Origin: Euglena gracilis
Lineage: Eukaryota; Euglenida; Euglenophyceae; Euglenales
Direction: 5' to 3'
Length of the DNA: 64,000 bases
Assembly (NCBI GenBank): GCA_039621445.1
Contig: CP154955.1
Span: 55,247,341-55,311,340 of the forward strand
Shown here: positions 39,801 through 51,289 of the stretch, piece by piece
Position numbering within the stretch: position 1 is the stretch's first letter
How the letters are laid out: each line of letters starts with the position of its first letter
Notes under the pieces: generated by a model
What the model was told of the DNA's origin: nothing
Databases searched by the model: none
What the model saw: only the letters and a program-made list of their open reading frames with translations
Translations under genes and position numbers: made by a program

Positions 39801-40187
39801 TGGCCAAAAACAGCCCAAAAATGGCCATATACCCCCATCTATGGTAAATTTCCTCCGATTTGGGGTCCACCCCCCTTGTCTAACGACCCCCCCCTGGTCG
39901 GAGACGAAAATTAGTGGTCGTTGGACAAGGGGGGGGGGGAGGTAAAGCTTTGCAATTTGTAATTTTTGGGGCGATTCTCCAGTTTCAGTCAGCCCGGCCC
40001 CACTTGGGTACAGCCATGGCCCAGCCCCCACCCCCTTCTGGGGGGGTAGCAAGCCAGTCCAAATTTCCAGGCAACCCAAATTTCAGCTCTGGCCCAGGTC
40101 TTTAGAGAGGGTTTTTTTTGCGAAAGAGGGTTTTTTTTTTGCGTTTCGCCACTCAGGGAATCAGTCACATTCCAAGGAAAACTGACT

Positions 40188-40241
40188 GAGGGACGTGACG
40201 TTGATGTGCGGCAGCGACAGCGCGAGCAGGCTGAGGACAGG
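40188..40241 (+). CDS. A-type exon 6
   Basis: GRDVDVRQRQREQAEDRR. It shares RQRQR with A-type exon 5. The 2.9-kb gap from B-type exon 5 is filled mostly by the inverted-repeat element 37391-39942. Confidence 0.5.
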
Positions 40242-41412
40242 AGGAGCCTCACCTTCCCAATGTTTGGCATTCGTTGGCTGTTGCGTGTTTGCAGGTGGTG
40301 GGGAAGGTGCATCTTTGGGATACCCCTCGTCAGTTTTGCACCCGTATAGCAGGTCGGTCCACAAGGGACGGGATCCCTTTGTTTCCCCGTCGGGGACCGC
40401 TCCTTGAGGACCACCCTTGGGCCCAAGGGATGGGCAACGGCTAATCGGGGATCAAATGGGGTCGGAAATTTAAAAGTCAAACAACATATTTTTTGACGTT
40501 TTGGGTGGATGGCGATGCTCCAAGGATGCCAGAAATCAATTTTGCCGCCCTGCCATACAAACTGTCATTTTGGAAAGTCCAGTACAAGGTCTTCAAAAAA
40601 GTGCGGTCCTCTTATTACAAATAATTCTTCGGCGCGGTCGAAATATTAACAGTTGAAAAACACATTTTTGTTGACGTTTTGGATGAATGGGCGATTGTCC
40701 AATGATACCAGAAGTCACTTTTCTCCCAATGTCAACCTGTTTTCGAGAGATATGGCCAATTTTCCCCCCCATTTTCCCCATCTTCCCTCTGGATTTTCAG
40801 TTGATTGTGCTGGCACTCCAGAGGTTTTTTTTTATTTGTTGAGGACCGCCCTGCCTTGAGTCCCATCCAAATTTTGTAGGAAAAGGAGGGCGCACGGGTT
40901 GGAGGGGGGTGGGGTGTTTTCCCACCCCTTCGCCCTCCTGGACCTGAGGAGGTCCGGACCCTTGCCAGGGAGATCCAGACCAAGCCTAAGGGGGCACCTG
41001 GGACCCAACTTTTTTCTTCAGGTGTTTTGTGCCAAATCTTTTTGCCATTTTTGACAAATTTTTGCCCAACAAGTGCCCAAAATGGCCTTTTTTGGCCGAT
41101 TTCGGGGGGCAAAGGTTTTCAGACCGATGCGAAGCGCCAGGCCCAAAATCTGTCACTCCGACCGAGCCACTGTACAGGGGATTCCTCCCCCCCCCCCCTG
41201 CTGGACCAGAGGGGGTCCAACCTCCCCCCCCCCGCCCCACCTGCCCTCACATTGAACCCTCAGCCACCCCCCCCCCCCAGCTCTGCCCCCCCCGTATCTT
41301 AAAAATCACTCCGCCCCCAGCACAGCACTGGCCAACCTTTCCAGTGGCACGTGGGAGATGTGTGTGCGAAGCTCGAGGGGGGGTTGCGTGCTTCCCCCCG
41401 GCGGGGTGCCCC

Positions 41413-41583
41413 CTGGCGCCACGGGCCAAGAAGGAGCAGGCGCAGCGGGAGATCCAGGAGCGGCTGGAGCGCCTCAAGCGGCTCGGGGCCACCCCTGCCC
41501 CCACCGCCGCCCCCGCGGCCCCGGCCGCAACCAGCTGGGCGTCCCCCGAAGCCCCCGGCACACCCCCGCAGGCAGCGCCCCCT
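41413..41583 (+). CDS. B-type exon 6
   Basis: LAPRAKKEQAQREIQERLER-LKRLGATP, linker APTAAPAAPAATSWASPEAP. A phase-0 GT follows CCCCCT at 41583. No SDWSQ end; SWAS lies mid-linker. Confidence 0.65.
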
Positions 41584-41852
41584 GTGGGGGGGGGGGGGGG
41601 GGAGTGCGCCCCTGGCCGGAAACTATTTCAGGGTTTTACCCCCTTCGGGGGGTTGTGTAGGTTAAAGAAGAAAAGCGGTTGGGTGGGTTTGGGGCCATGC
41701 AAACGTGCAGTGAAAAAAAGCCGGGGTCACTAAATGAACCCATGGTGTCTGGTCCATGTCTGGTCCAATTCAAACCCAATGTGCAATCTTTTTTTCGAAC
41801 CCGTACAACCTTTTTTCTGTGTCTGTTCCACAAAAAGGGAGTGCCTGGCTCA

Positions 41853-41891
41853 GATCGCCGGCAAATGGATCGTAGTCGAAGGGAGACCAGG
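41853..41891 (+). CDS. A-type exon 7
   Basis: DRRQMDRSRRETR after the acceptor-like GGCTCAG; short but with the A spacing. A GC follows the motif (ACCAG|GCGCC). Confidence 0.45.
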
Positions 41892-42247
41892 CGCCTTCTT
41901 CTTCATCCTTCTTCACCATTTGTATTATTTGCCAGCACCTTCCTTTGACTCCGCGCCAAACAACAACGTTCTGTCCTCTAGCTCCTAGCTTCCAGCTTCT
42001 GGGATGCATCATGGGGGAAACGTGTGATGTATGATGCGGGAAGACACCCAACAAAAGGCAGGACACACTCTAAAACAAACAGAGCGTGCCAACCATTCTG
42101 CAACCAAATTGCGTTTTCGGTGGGGAGTTTGCTTCCCTGAAAGTCCACCATTGCAGCATCTAGAAATTTCCAGCAGCTTCCCTTCCTCCAACGCTCCGAG
42201 GCTTTGTCCGGGTTTCCCAAACCGGACAATCGTTGGGAAGGGGGCGC

Positions 42248-42497
42248 CTGGCACCGGCGGAGAAGCAGCTACAGGCTCAGCGCGAGGTCCAGGAGCGGCT
42301 GGCCCGGCTGAAGGCGATGGGGGCTCTCCCGGCAGACCTCCCGAAGCCGGCCGCAGCTGCCGCCCCTGCCGCAGCGCCCCTGCCCTCATCCCCGGCCCCA
42401 TCGTCTGCCTCACTGACCTCCAGCTCACTCGTCGACACCAGCGACTGGGGTCAGCCTGCAGATCAAATCCCCCAGGGAAACTATCAGCCTGAACCAG
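42248..42497 (+). CDS. B-type exon 7
   Basis: LAPAEKQLQAQREVQERLAR-LKAMGALP, a long Ala/Pro/Ser linker, then DTSDWGQPADQ and a tail to QPEPG at CCAG|GTGGAA. The start resembles B-type exon 2 (EKQLQAQRE), so these two form a subgroup. Confidence 0.6.
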
Positions 42498-43278
42498 GTG
42501 GAAAATTAAGGCATTTTTTTAGAAGGTTTTTGTTAGGTTAAAGGTTTAAGGCTGTGACTAATTTTCATGCACGCTGTTGCATCAAATAATCTTGTGATTT
42601 TTGCCCGTCCGATGCCCAGACTAACCTTGCAAAATAAAATTTGAATAAACTTGAAGAAGCTTAAAAAACCTTTAAATATGCTTTTAAAAAGCCACATATT
42701 TCGAAAATTTTCGCCTTTATCCTAATCCCTTGCCGAATCCTTGGACTTGACACATTTTTGTTGGAAAAGCCTTCAAAATTGACCATGTTCCAAGTAAGTT
42801 TTTCAAAGGCTGGGGGGTCTGCTGGACCCCCCTCCCCCCCAGGGGGTACCCCCAGGGCCTTGTGGGTCTCCGCAGGATTTTGACCATTTTGGGCCTGTTT
42901 TCGGCGCTTGCGCCGAAAATCCCCCCCCCCCAAACGGACCCCTGAAAAGTGGGGAATAGGGGGGTACCCCCTGGGTGGTGGGTGGGAGGACCCATAGACT
43001 TGAAAAAACGTCCCCTGTTTCCAAAAGAAAATTTCCTGAAACCCCCTTCAAAAATCTTAAATTTTTTGGGCTAAAATGCCTCAAAACACTTCAAATAGGC
43101 CGAGCAAAAATGAAATCGCAAAATTTCGATGAAAACAAGCCAATTCCATTTCTGGCATCCTCGGAATCAGCATCCCCCCAAGTCCAGCTGGTTTATTGCT
43201 CTGCTGATTTCCTCTGGGTTTGACCCACAACGCGAGCCACAGTGTTCTCGGGGGCGCCCTCTCAGCCACTTGTAGCAG

Positions 43279-43335
43279 TGATCCCCAGGCTGGCGCTTCC
43301 CGCCGACAGCAGGAGCGTGACCGCAAGGAATGCAG
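43279..43335 (+). CDS. A-type exon 8
   Basis: DPQAGASRRQQERDRKECR. Acceptor-like TTGTAGCAG at the left; GCAG|GCTGCC after the motif. Confidence 0.5.
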
Positions 43336-43890
43336 GCTGCCGCTGGCACCGGCGGAAGACGCCCTCACAGTGCTACATGAGGATGGGACTGACCGCACTG
43401 GAACAATGAAAACAGCCAAAAGTGGTCTACACTGCCAAATGCAGCCCCCCCAATAAACATGAAAGTGGCCGAAAGTGGTGCAAAATGGACAAAAGAATGG
43501 CAAAAAAAGGCCAAAGGTGGCCGCTTTGTGGGAACCCAGCCAAAAAAAAATCGAAGCCAAGCACGAGTAGGGTGCTGTGGGAATTTTTGAAAATTGCACA
43601 ATCAGGGATGATTCTTCTCACACGGTTCACGCGGTGCGCCACACGGTGCACACGATGCACGTGGTGTGAGAGCATCCCCATTGTCCGAAGTACAGTTTGC
43701 CTGGGACCACATTTTTTCAGGTGCTATCCTGTCATGACTCAGAAAATAATCGGGACTCTGGCCAGGCAGGCTTGCGGCCAATTTGGCCCGACCCTTGGCA
43801 CACCTCCGCCCGTGGCAAGAGTCCCGCAACCCCAAACCCGCCCCCGTGAGCGGCAGGGGGCGGGGGCAACCCACGTCCACGCACGGCGGC

Positions 43891-44040
43891 CTGGCGGTGC
43901 GCGAGAAGGCCGAGCGGGCCCAGCGGGAGGTGCAGGAGCGGATGGCCCGCCTCGCCCGCCTCTCTGCCGGCTCCACCGCACCGGCCGCCCCGACCTACCC
44001 GGCGGCTGGGTCCGCCGCGGCCTCGTCGTCCACCTCCAGT
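43891..44040 (+). CDS. B-type exon 8
   Basis: LAVREKAERAQREVQERMAR-LARLSAG, linker of Ala/Pro/Ser, SSTSS then GTGGGT (phase-0 donor), or continuing VGWGQ. Confidence 0.6.
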
Positions 44041-44839
44041 GTGGGTTGGGGCCAGCCCTCTGCCTATCTGCGCTTTTGTCACACGGAACATTTCCCCTTT
44101 TTGGGATTGGGCCAAGCCCGTGTGAAGGGCACCTGACAAGTTTATTGCCCACCGGATTTGTAATTGGAATTGGAATTGTTTTGTTCTTCTTGTGTTTATG
44201 TCGACCCCCCCCCCCGATATTGTCATGCCTGGGACCAGGCTCTTGTAAAGGAAGTTTGCGCCCCCCTCTGATGGGGGGTCCCCTCTGGGCAGGCAGGGGG
44301 GGGGGATTTTCGCCCCCCCCCCCGAGGGGGGGTTTGGGGTGCATCATAGACACCAGGGCCCAAAAATGGCCATTTCAAGAGAAAATTGGCTCGGCAGACA
44401 TCGGGGTCCAAAACCGACCTGACCCCCCCCCCAGAGTCTGCCTGCTATGTGCAGGCACTCCATAGTTGCATTCATAGAAGCCCCCGAGGCTTCCATTCAG
44501 GGGGGGTTTAACCTGTCTCATAGGGACTTGTCTCCTGCCCTTGTACCCGCTGACCTGTCTCCTAACTAGTTTTTTGGGATTTTCGCATTTTGTTCATAAA
44601 AGGCAATTCCTTGGGTTGAGAAAAAAACTTCGAGCATTCTTTCAGGCTTCTGGTTGCAAATTTGTGAAAATGTTGCTTTTCCACATGTTTTAGGCATCAG
44701 GGGACCCGCCCGGGAAACTGTCCTGTACCCGCTGTGCTTGTGCCCTTACAGGGGAGGGACATGTCTCCTTCCTCGCCGAGTTGTCTGGAGACAGTGGAGA
44801 GGGTGTTGGTATGAATCATTGATGTGCTTTGCCCAGGGG

Positions 44840-44896
44840 GCTGTGAAGGACCAACAGCAAGGTCGGCTCTCACCACGAGAGCAAGCAGAGTACAGG
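44840..44896 (+). CDS. A-type exon 9
   Basis: AVKDQQQGRLSPREQAEYR. The weakest A match, but in the expected place between two B islands, with QAEYR as in EQAESR/EQAEDR. Confidence 0.35.
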
Positions 44897-45034
44897 GCAC
44901 CCCAGATGCCAAATTTCATAAGCCCCATAAGGAACCCGGGCGGTCCACAAGGGACAGACCTTTTTTTCTGTTAAGGACCTCCCAGGACACTCTTAACAAC
45001 AGCCCTGGTGGGCAAGCACCTCCAGCGACAAACC

Positions 45035-45100
45035 CCGACAAATCCCAACAAATCCCAACAAATCCCGACAAATCACGACAACCCCCAACAATCCCCGAGG
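45035..45100 (+). repeat. CGACAAATCC tandem repeat
   Basis: Six to seven 10-bp units (ACAAATCCCA/ACAAATCCCG) just before B-type exon 9. Confidence 0.9.
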
Positions 45101-45122
45101 TGGGCGCCAGACATGAGGTGGC

Positions 45123-45278
45123 CTGGCTCCACTGGCCAAGAAGGAGCAGGCGCAGCGAGAGATCCAGGAGCGGCTGGAGCGCCTCAAGCGACTCGGGGCA
45201 CTGCCCGCCCAGCCTGCAGCAGCACCTGCGGCGCCCGCCACTGCCTCTCCATCGTCCTCTTCCACGGCGTCGTCCAGT
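45123..45278 (+). CDS. B-type exon 9
   Basis: LAPLAKKEQAQREIQERLER-LKRLGALP, an Ala/Ser linker, VSDWK. The helix is the same as in exons 4, 5, 6 and 10. A phase-0 AGT|GTCAGC precedes SDW. Confidence 0.65.
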
Positions 45279-46110
45279 GTCAGCGACTGGAAACGAGCCC
45301 TCCCTCACTTCCTTGGCACCTCCAAAGTTAAACTTTTGGACATGCTTTTTTGATGCTTTTTTTGGGCAACAGACTTTTTCGAAGGGTTGGCCAGATTTTT
45401 GGTGTGTGTGTCGCAAGGCTGAGAGATTGCCGCCGAGGATCGGCCATTTTGCGTATTTTTGGGGCAAAATTTTGAAATGCTGAAAATTTCATTAATTTTT
45501 TCCCATTAACTAGAGAAATGAAATGTTAAAAATTCAGCGCAAAGTACTGAAAGGAAAAAATGACTTTTTCATGTGGCGAGGGGTCCCAGGTACCGCCCCC
45601 AGTCTGCGGACTCTTTTTAGACCCCTCTTCCAACGACCAAGCCCCCAGTCGGAGGACAACTGTTTGGTCAGAACCCTATGCCCAACGACATACCCCCCCC
45701 AGGTCAGAAGACAGATATAGGGTACCTGACCCCCCCACCCGGCTCATTGGCCCCCAAAGGCTCCTTGGTCCCACGCACTGTTGGAGTCAAGGCGTCACCC
45801 AAGCCAAGGGCATCCCATCCCCGGGGGGGGGGTCCAGCCAGCCACCAGCCTTTTTCCAACCCCGGACCCCCTCCCCCCCCCCCATCTACGAGTTTTATTT
45901 ATTTTGCAGCCGCCTGAGGGTGGCTGGACGGGAATGGATTTTTGGCTTTCAGAGGTGCAAAAATGGACCAAAAACGGGAAATAATGGGTTGGAAAAGGGC
46001 TGGCAAATTTGGCATCAAAAACTCCATCCCCTGCACAATTGGCAGCTTTGGGGCGTAAAGTTGGTGGCGTTGGAATGAAATTTCCCTTCGGTACATCTCC
46101 GATGGTGCAG

Positions 46111-46170
46111 GCAGAGAGGGGTCTTGCTTGGGAGCGCCGCCAACAGGAGCGGGATAGGCAAGAGCCCAGG
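46111..46170 (+). CDS. A-type exon 10
   Basis: AERGLAWERRQQERDRQEPR after GATGGTGCAG (acceptor). The frame meets TGA five codons after the motif, with no GT in between. Confidence 0.5.
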
Positions 46171-46531
46171 GGACTCCCCGCTTGAGAATTTAGTGGTCAG
46201 TCTTCTTGACATCCTTGTCAACGCTGTTCGGCAGTTTGATCTCATGGTCTCTGGTCCATCATCAGTCCATCGGTGAATGCTTCGCTCAGCGCACAACGAT
46301 ACAACCCCCCCCCCCCGCAAGAAGAATTTGTCGGCTGAAATTCCCGGGAGATGGACAACTTGCAACTCGAATTCCAGCGCTGTCGCACTCGCCGTCTTTG
46401 GCATGGATGCTCCGTATCTCCAGCTGCATGACGTGAAAAGCTGGCTGTTTTCAATTGATGTCAGGTGGGTCATCCAAGGCACTCAGTATGACTCCCATTA
46501 TCGTTGAGCCCATGGCTCTTGGGCAGCCCCC

Positions 46532-46680
46532 CTGGCGCCGCGGGCCAAGAAGGAGCAGGCGCAGCGGGAGATCCAGGAGCGGCTGGAGCGCCTCAAGCGG
46601 CTCGGTAGTTTGCCAGAGCCAGCCGTCGCAGCCCCCACAACGCCCCTCAGCGGCAACGAGTGGGATTGGGCACATATTTG
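46532..46680 (+). CDS. B-type exon 10
   Basis: LAPRAKKEQAQREIQERLER-LKRLGSLP, a short linker EPAVAAPTTPLSG, NEWDWAH. Acceptor-like TGGGCAG lies five bases before. Confidence 0.65.
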
Positions 46681-47148
46681 GCTCCGCGGACAAAACCAAG
46701 ATGAATGGGCTGCTGTAACCCCAGATTTTGAGCCAGCAGGCTGTTTTTTTTTGTCTGATGCCCCAACAGACAGACCAGCAATCCTGGAAAAAATAACAGA
46801 AACGGAGGCAGAAAGTGTTTCATGCGTTTTGAGCGTTTGAATGCCAATAGAAAGCCCCTCAAAATGGCCATGCCGCCTGCTTTCATTTGCTTCTGACTGA
46901 TTGGCGGATAAACTAGTTGGTTTGAGGGGGTTCATAGATTTACAGGTATATAAATATTTGGGTATTTATATCGTGGTTTGAAGTTTGAAGTATCATAGAT
47001 TTGATTGGCAAATTGCGTCCTCAAGCTGTTAAACATTTCTGCATCTTTGCTTTAACTTTGTATATTTTGTATATAACATGTTGAAGTTCTTTCTCTGCAT
47101 ATGATTTGTGGGCTGGCCTGCACATGTGCAAGTTTTGTTGTCTGAAAA

Positions 47149-47205
47149 TATGTGCCCACCTGGGAGCGACGTCAGCAGGAGCGTGAGCGACGAGAAGGCA
47201 CGGCT
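47149..47205 (+). CDS. A-type exon 11
   Basis: VPTWERRQQERERREGT. WERRQQER is shared with A-type exon 10, indicating that the exon 10 and 11 pairs are close relatives. Confidence 0.5.
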
Positions 47206-47847
47206 GGCCTTCCTGCCTACCACCCCAACGACCACCAACGACCCCCCCCCCGGTCAGATGCAGTCTTTTTGTATAAGACGTGAGATGTTTGTTCAATAAT
47301 AATTATTTTTGCATTTGTATGTTTCAAAGAAGGCTTTTTTGTTGTTTGCTGGGATGATCACCATAAAATGGCTGAAAGTGCCCAAAAACGGCACAAAGCA
47401 AAGCCAATAGCTCCAAAAATGGTTCCAAATACCCAAAAGTGACTCAAATTGGTGTAAGTGTGCGAGATTGTGAAAAATGGCTGAAAGTTGCAGAAGTTGG
47501 CCAAACATGGCCAAAAATGGCGAAAATGGCCAGAAAATGACCAAATTAGAAATGGAAAAAAGCTGACGAAAACTTTCGTCCTGTGGATTAGATGATGGGC
47601 AGATCTATCCTGGACCGCTTGGGCAGGCAGGAGGCACTACCCCCCCCCCCCCGGGGTGGGTCGGCACGGTCTACAAATTCAGCCTGAATCAACGAAATTC
47701 AATCAGCATCAACGGCAACTGTTTGCTTTTAAGCGAAACGAAGGTGTCAGTTGTTTTATGTGAATGGATGAGTGAAGGAGGAGGAGGAGGATGCAATTTC
47801 CCCGAAAACTGATATGGTTAAAAAACAACCCAAAAATAGGCAGGGTG

Positions 47848-47885
47848 ATTGGTTCCAGAGTGATTGGTTCCAGAGTGATTGGCTG
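47848..47885 (+). repeat. 17-bp tandem repeat
   Basis: GTGATTGGTTCCAGA repeated twice and a third time partially, in an intron-like stretch. Confidence 0.85.
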
Positions 47886-48039
47886 GTTACTGGTCCAAAC
47901 CCTCAGCAAAAAACACACATACACACACACACATTTTCCCTTGGATCCAAGTGGTCTACCCCCAAGTGGCCCAGTGGGGGGTTGACCATTGGGGTCCCTG
48001 GCGAAGCGGAGATCGCGTATTTGTTTTTGGAAGAGTGGC

Positions 48040-48170
48040 AATACATACATATGTGTGTGTATACAATACAATTCGTATAATCTTCAATATACAATTCAAT
48101 ACATACAATGCAAATACATACATAATACAAATTCACATGATACATATACATACAATACAATCATGTTCTC
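48040..48170 (+). repeat. ATACA-rich microsatellite region
   Basis: Interrupted units of ATACA/CATA; the most AT-rich part of the window. Confidence 0.8.
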
Positions 48171-48645
48171 CAACTGTGGGGGTTGTTGGACATAAGGGTT
48201 CTGACCAAAAAATGTGTCCTCAGACCAGGGGGTCTATCGTTAAATCCAAAAAAAAGGTGTCCTCCAACCGGGGGGGGGGGGTTGTTAGAATTGGAGGTTG
48301 GTGCCCTGCAGCTGTTCTGTGTCATCTGTCCCCTTGTCCAACGACCACTAATGTTCGTCTCCAACTGGGAGGGGCGGTCACTAAAACAGTCAATTTTCGT
48401 CTCCAACCAGGGAATTCGGTCATTGGACAGCGGACCCCAGGTTGGCGAAAAATTGGCCAAAGATATATATGGCCATAAAGGTATATGGGGCGGACGGCCA
48501 ATTCAGGCGGGTTTTGTTGTTGTTTGACGTTTTTCGTTGACCTGGACCCCCTAAAACGGAATTTTTGTGTGTTTTCCCCCAGTTCTTTTTTTTTGGCTGT
48601 CGTGTTCTCTGAGCGGTGCATGTTGTGCCCCCCCCCCCCCACCAG

Positions 48646-48838
48646 AGACCAGCCGTGGCCCTGCGGGCTAAGAAGGAGCAAGCCCAGCGCGAGATCCAGG
48701 AGCGGCTGGCCCGGCTGGCCCGCCTGCCCGGCCCCGCCGCGGCGGCGGCGGAGGCGGCGAGGGCTGCGCCGGCCCCTGGCGCCGTGGATCCCCAGCGGGC
48801 CCAGTCCGCTGTGTGTGCCTCCGAGTCCTGGGGTCAGC
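48646..48838 (+). CDS. B-type exon 11
   Basis: RPAVALRAKKEQAQREIQER-LARLARLPG, an Ala-rich linker (AAAAAEAARAAPAPGAV), end SESWGQ. A C-run and ACCAG give a good acceptor at 48645. Confidence 0.65.
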
Positions 48839-49664
48839 GATTCAGGCGGCCCGGGGAGGGGGGAGGGGCCAATGGGTTCCTCGGAGGGGGATTTTTGGTG
48901 CAAATTGCGACCCCAAATTGAAGCAGGTCCCCGCCAGAATTCTGCTTAAGTACTTGCAGTTCCCGGGGGGGGGGGGGGGCTCGACTGCAGCCAGTCCAAA
49001 TTTGGCCAGTGTAAATCCTAGTGGACCCTTCCCGGGGTTTCTTCTCAGAGACCGGCATAAGCACCGGAAAACTCCCAAAACCCTCCCCCCCCCAGAGGAG
49101 AGGTCAAGCTAGTTCTGTAGTTGCTTCTTTCCTGATGCTGGCAAAATGGCTTGGTTATTGCTCCCGCGGTCTTTAAGCAAAAGCCTGGTCCCGACCATGC
49201 CATTGCTTTACACCTGTCCCACCCCACCCTCGGGGAGGTAACAGACTGTTTTTCTGGCCAAGACCCCCCCGGAAATTTTTTTGAAATTTTTTTTTGTATA
49301 ATGCCTTGCCAACACAAGCGCATTCAAGAGTGGCCGATCCCCCCCCTGGGGGACTGACTGGTTTTTTCAGAGAGGAAAGTGACCCCCCCTCCCTCCCCCC
49401 CCCAGGGGTTGCCAAGCAATGGTCCCGACCAACCCCACTCCTCCCCCCCCCAAAAACTGGGAAGGTGGAAAGAAACAAAACCGAGGGCTTTGGATGCAGG
49501 GTAGGGGGTTGGGGATGCAAACAGCAAACAGCTTTGGGCCCAGAGACAGGGTCAGATGGTGTAAATTGCCTGACCAACATCTGACAAATTCCCATTTCCT
49601 CCCCAGCTTCAGACGAGTAATTTTTGGAGGGAATTCACGCTGAGCAAGCCTTGGGGTATTCCAA

Positions 49665-49870
49665 GCAAGAACCTGTCAGGGTCCCGCCCAAGAGACTGTC
49701 AGGGTCATTTTGCATTGATTTTCCCTTGAAATGCCCAACCCGGGAAACTGTCAGGGTCCCACCCGGGAAACTGTCAGGGTCCCACCCGGGAAACTGTCCG
49801 GGTCTTTGGTACTGGTCATCGTCCTGTCATGATATGGTAGGAAGCTGTCAGGGTCCCCAGCACTGGCCAA
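49665..49870 (+). repeat. 23-bp tandem repeat, GGGAAACTGTCAGGGTCCCA
   Basis: GGGTCCCACCCGGGAAACTGTCA in three adjacent units (about 49,740-49,805) with worn units on both sides. A related CCGGGAAATTGTCACCCCCC series is at ~58,925-59,010. Confidence 0.85.
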
Positions 49871-49962
49871 CCTGTCAGTGACAGTTTCCCCCCGGGGGGG
49901 GGGGGTAAGCAGGAAACGAGCATCCGGCCTCCCATTTAAGGATCAAAGCGCTCGGCACCTCC

Positions 49963-50034
49963 GCAGCACAGCTGGCTGACACAGAGGCACGGCAGCGGGA
50001 GATGCGGGAGGCCCGCCAGAAAGCAGAAGCCAGG
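49963..50034 (+). CDS. A-type exon 12
   Basis: AAQLADTEARQREMREARQK-AEAR. CTCCGCAG at the left; GCCAG|GCAAGG after the motif resembles a GC-type donor. Confidence 0.5.
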
Positions 50035-51171
50035 CAAGGCCACGCCTTCCTCCCCAATGTCCAATGCCTTGTGCCTAACGACCACCCTGGTCAGAGCACA
50101 ATTTTTCGGAGGTTTCGCCGTTTTTTTAGCCTGGCGTGCGTTAACATTTCTTGCTGCCATACATTTCTTTGAAGGGTTTGCAGACCCCCGGGGGGTACAA
50201 CCAGCCCCGATTTTGGCCCAACCCAGCCACAGCAGCAGCGGGAGGTGCTGCTGGCTAGCCCCTTTTTTGGAGGGTCCAGCCCAAAAAGTGTTAAAAAATG
50301 CCAAAAATGGTGTTTTGGGGGTGTTTTGGGCGTTTTTGGGGGGGGGTTGTCAGATGCTCATTTTTTTTCCAACATTGTGGTTTGCAGGTCATTTTTTAGG
50401 CAATTGTCCGATTCCGTCTAGCCGTCCCAGCTCATGTCCAGCTGGGGTCTAACCCCCCCCGGGGGGGCCCAAATTTCTTGCCAGCCCAAGTTTCTAGTCC
50501 AAGCCAGCAACCCCCCGGGGGTCCTTAAAGAGATGTATGCTTGCTGTGCATGGGCCAAAATGCCATTTTGCACTTTTGGGGCAAATTTTGATTTTTTTTC
50601 ACCTTTGTTGGGGGTCAGGTGCTCCCCAGTCCGCAGACTTTTTCTTGGATCCCTCCCCAGCGGGGTAGAATGGGAATCGGCCAAACAACCGACAGCCAGG
50701 GTGGTGGGCGGAGGGGGGGATCGATACCACCCCCCCCCACCAATTTTTTGGACCCAAAAATTTTTACCGGCACCTTCGGCGCTGGGGCCCTCGAATACCC
50801 CCCAAACACCCATTTTTTCACACCTTCCAAAATTTTAACATCTCAAAATTTGATTTTGAGAGGTTTTTGAAGCAAAAAAATGCCATTGAAAATTCAAAAA
50901 ATTTCCAAGAGATAAAAATCTCAGGAAAATTTGACTGTGCCAAAATTTGGTCCGTTTTTTGACAAACACTACGAAATTTTAACATGAAAGTTTTGAAAGG
51001 TTTTCCATCAAAAAATCATGCATTTTGGGTTCATTTTTCAAAAAAAAATTTCAAAAAAGTTCCCCGGCCAACGTCCCCGTTTTCCCAAAATTGGTGAAAA
51101 TGCTATGGTGGGTGGGGAGAGGTCGACCCACCCCCAGGTCGGAAGACAATGGCCCCCCCACAGTGGCTGGC

Positions 51172-51280
51172 CTGCCAGGGAGGGCGAAGGAGGAGCGGGC
51201 GCGGCGCGAGGTTCAGGAACGGCTGGCCCGGCTGCAGCGACTCACTGGAGCTGCCCCGAGCGCCCCAGGCAGGCTTCATT
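51172..51280 (+). CDS. B-type exon 12 (last)
   Basis: LPGRAKEERARREVQERLAR-LQRLTGAAP, then APGRLHL. Acceptor CCCCACAG ends at 51163. The linker is short. A later frame with EPPKAEC...EPPKADDC (about 51,744-51,830) might be a terminal exon, but this is weak. Confidence 0.55.
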
Positions 51281-51289
51281 TAACTCAGC

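Larger units (their letters stand above)
37391..39942. mobile_element. TA-flanked inverted-repeat element, long copy
   Basis: It begins CCTCCCCCCCTTGTCCAATG and ends with the inverted GTCGTTGGACAAGGGGGG...AGG, with TA on both sides. TA duplication plus inverted ends fits Tc1/mariner-like mobilisation. The first ~90 bp and last ~440 bp match the short copy at 53278-53873. The extra ~2 kb includes a nested smaller inverted-repeat piece (37,695-37,819) and the G/A tract. No transposase. Confidence 0.7.
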
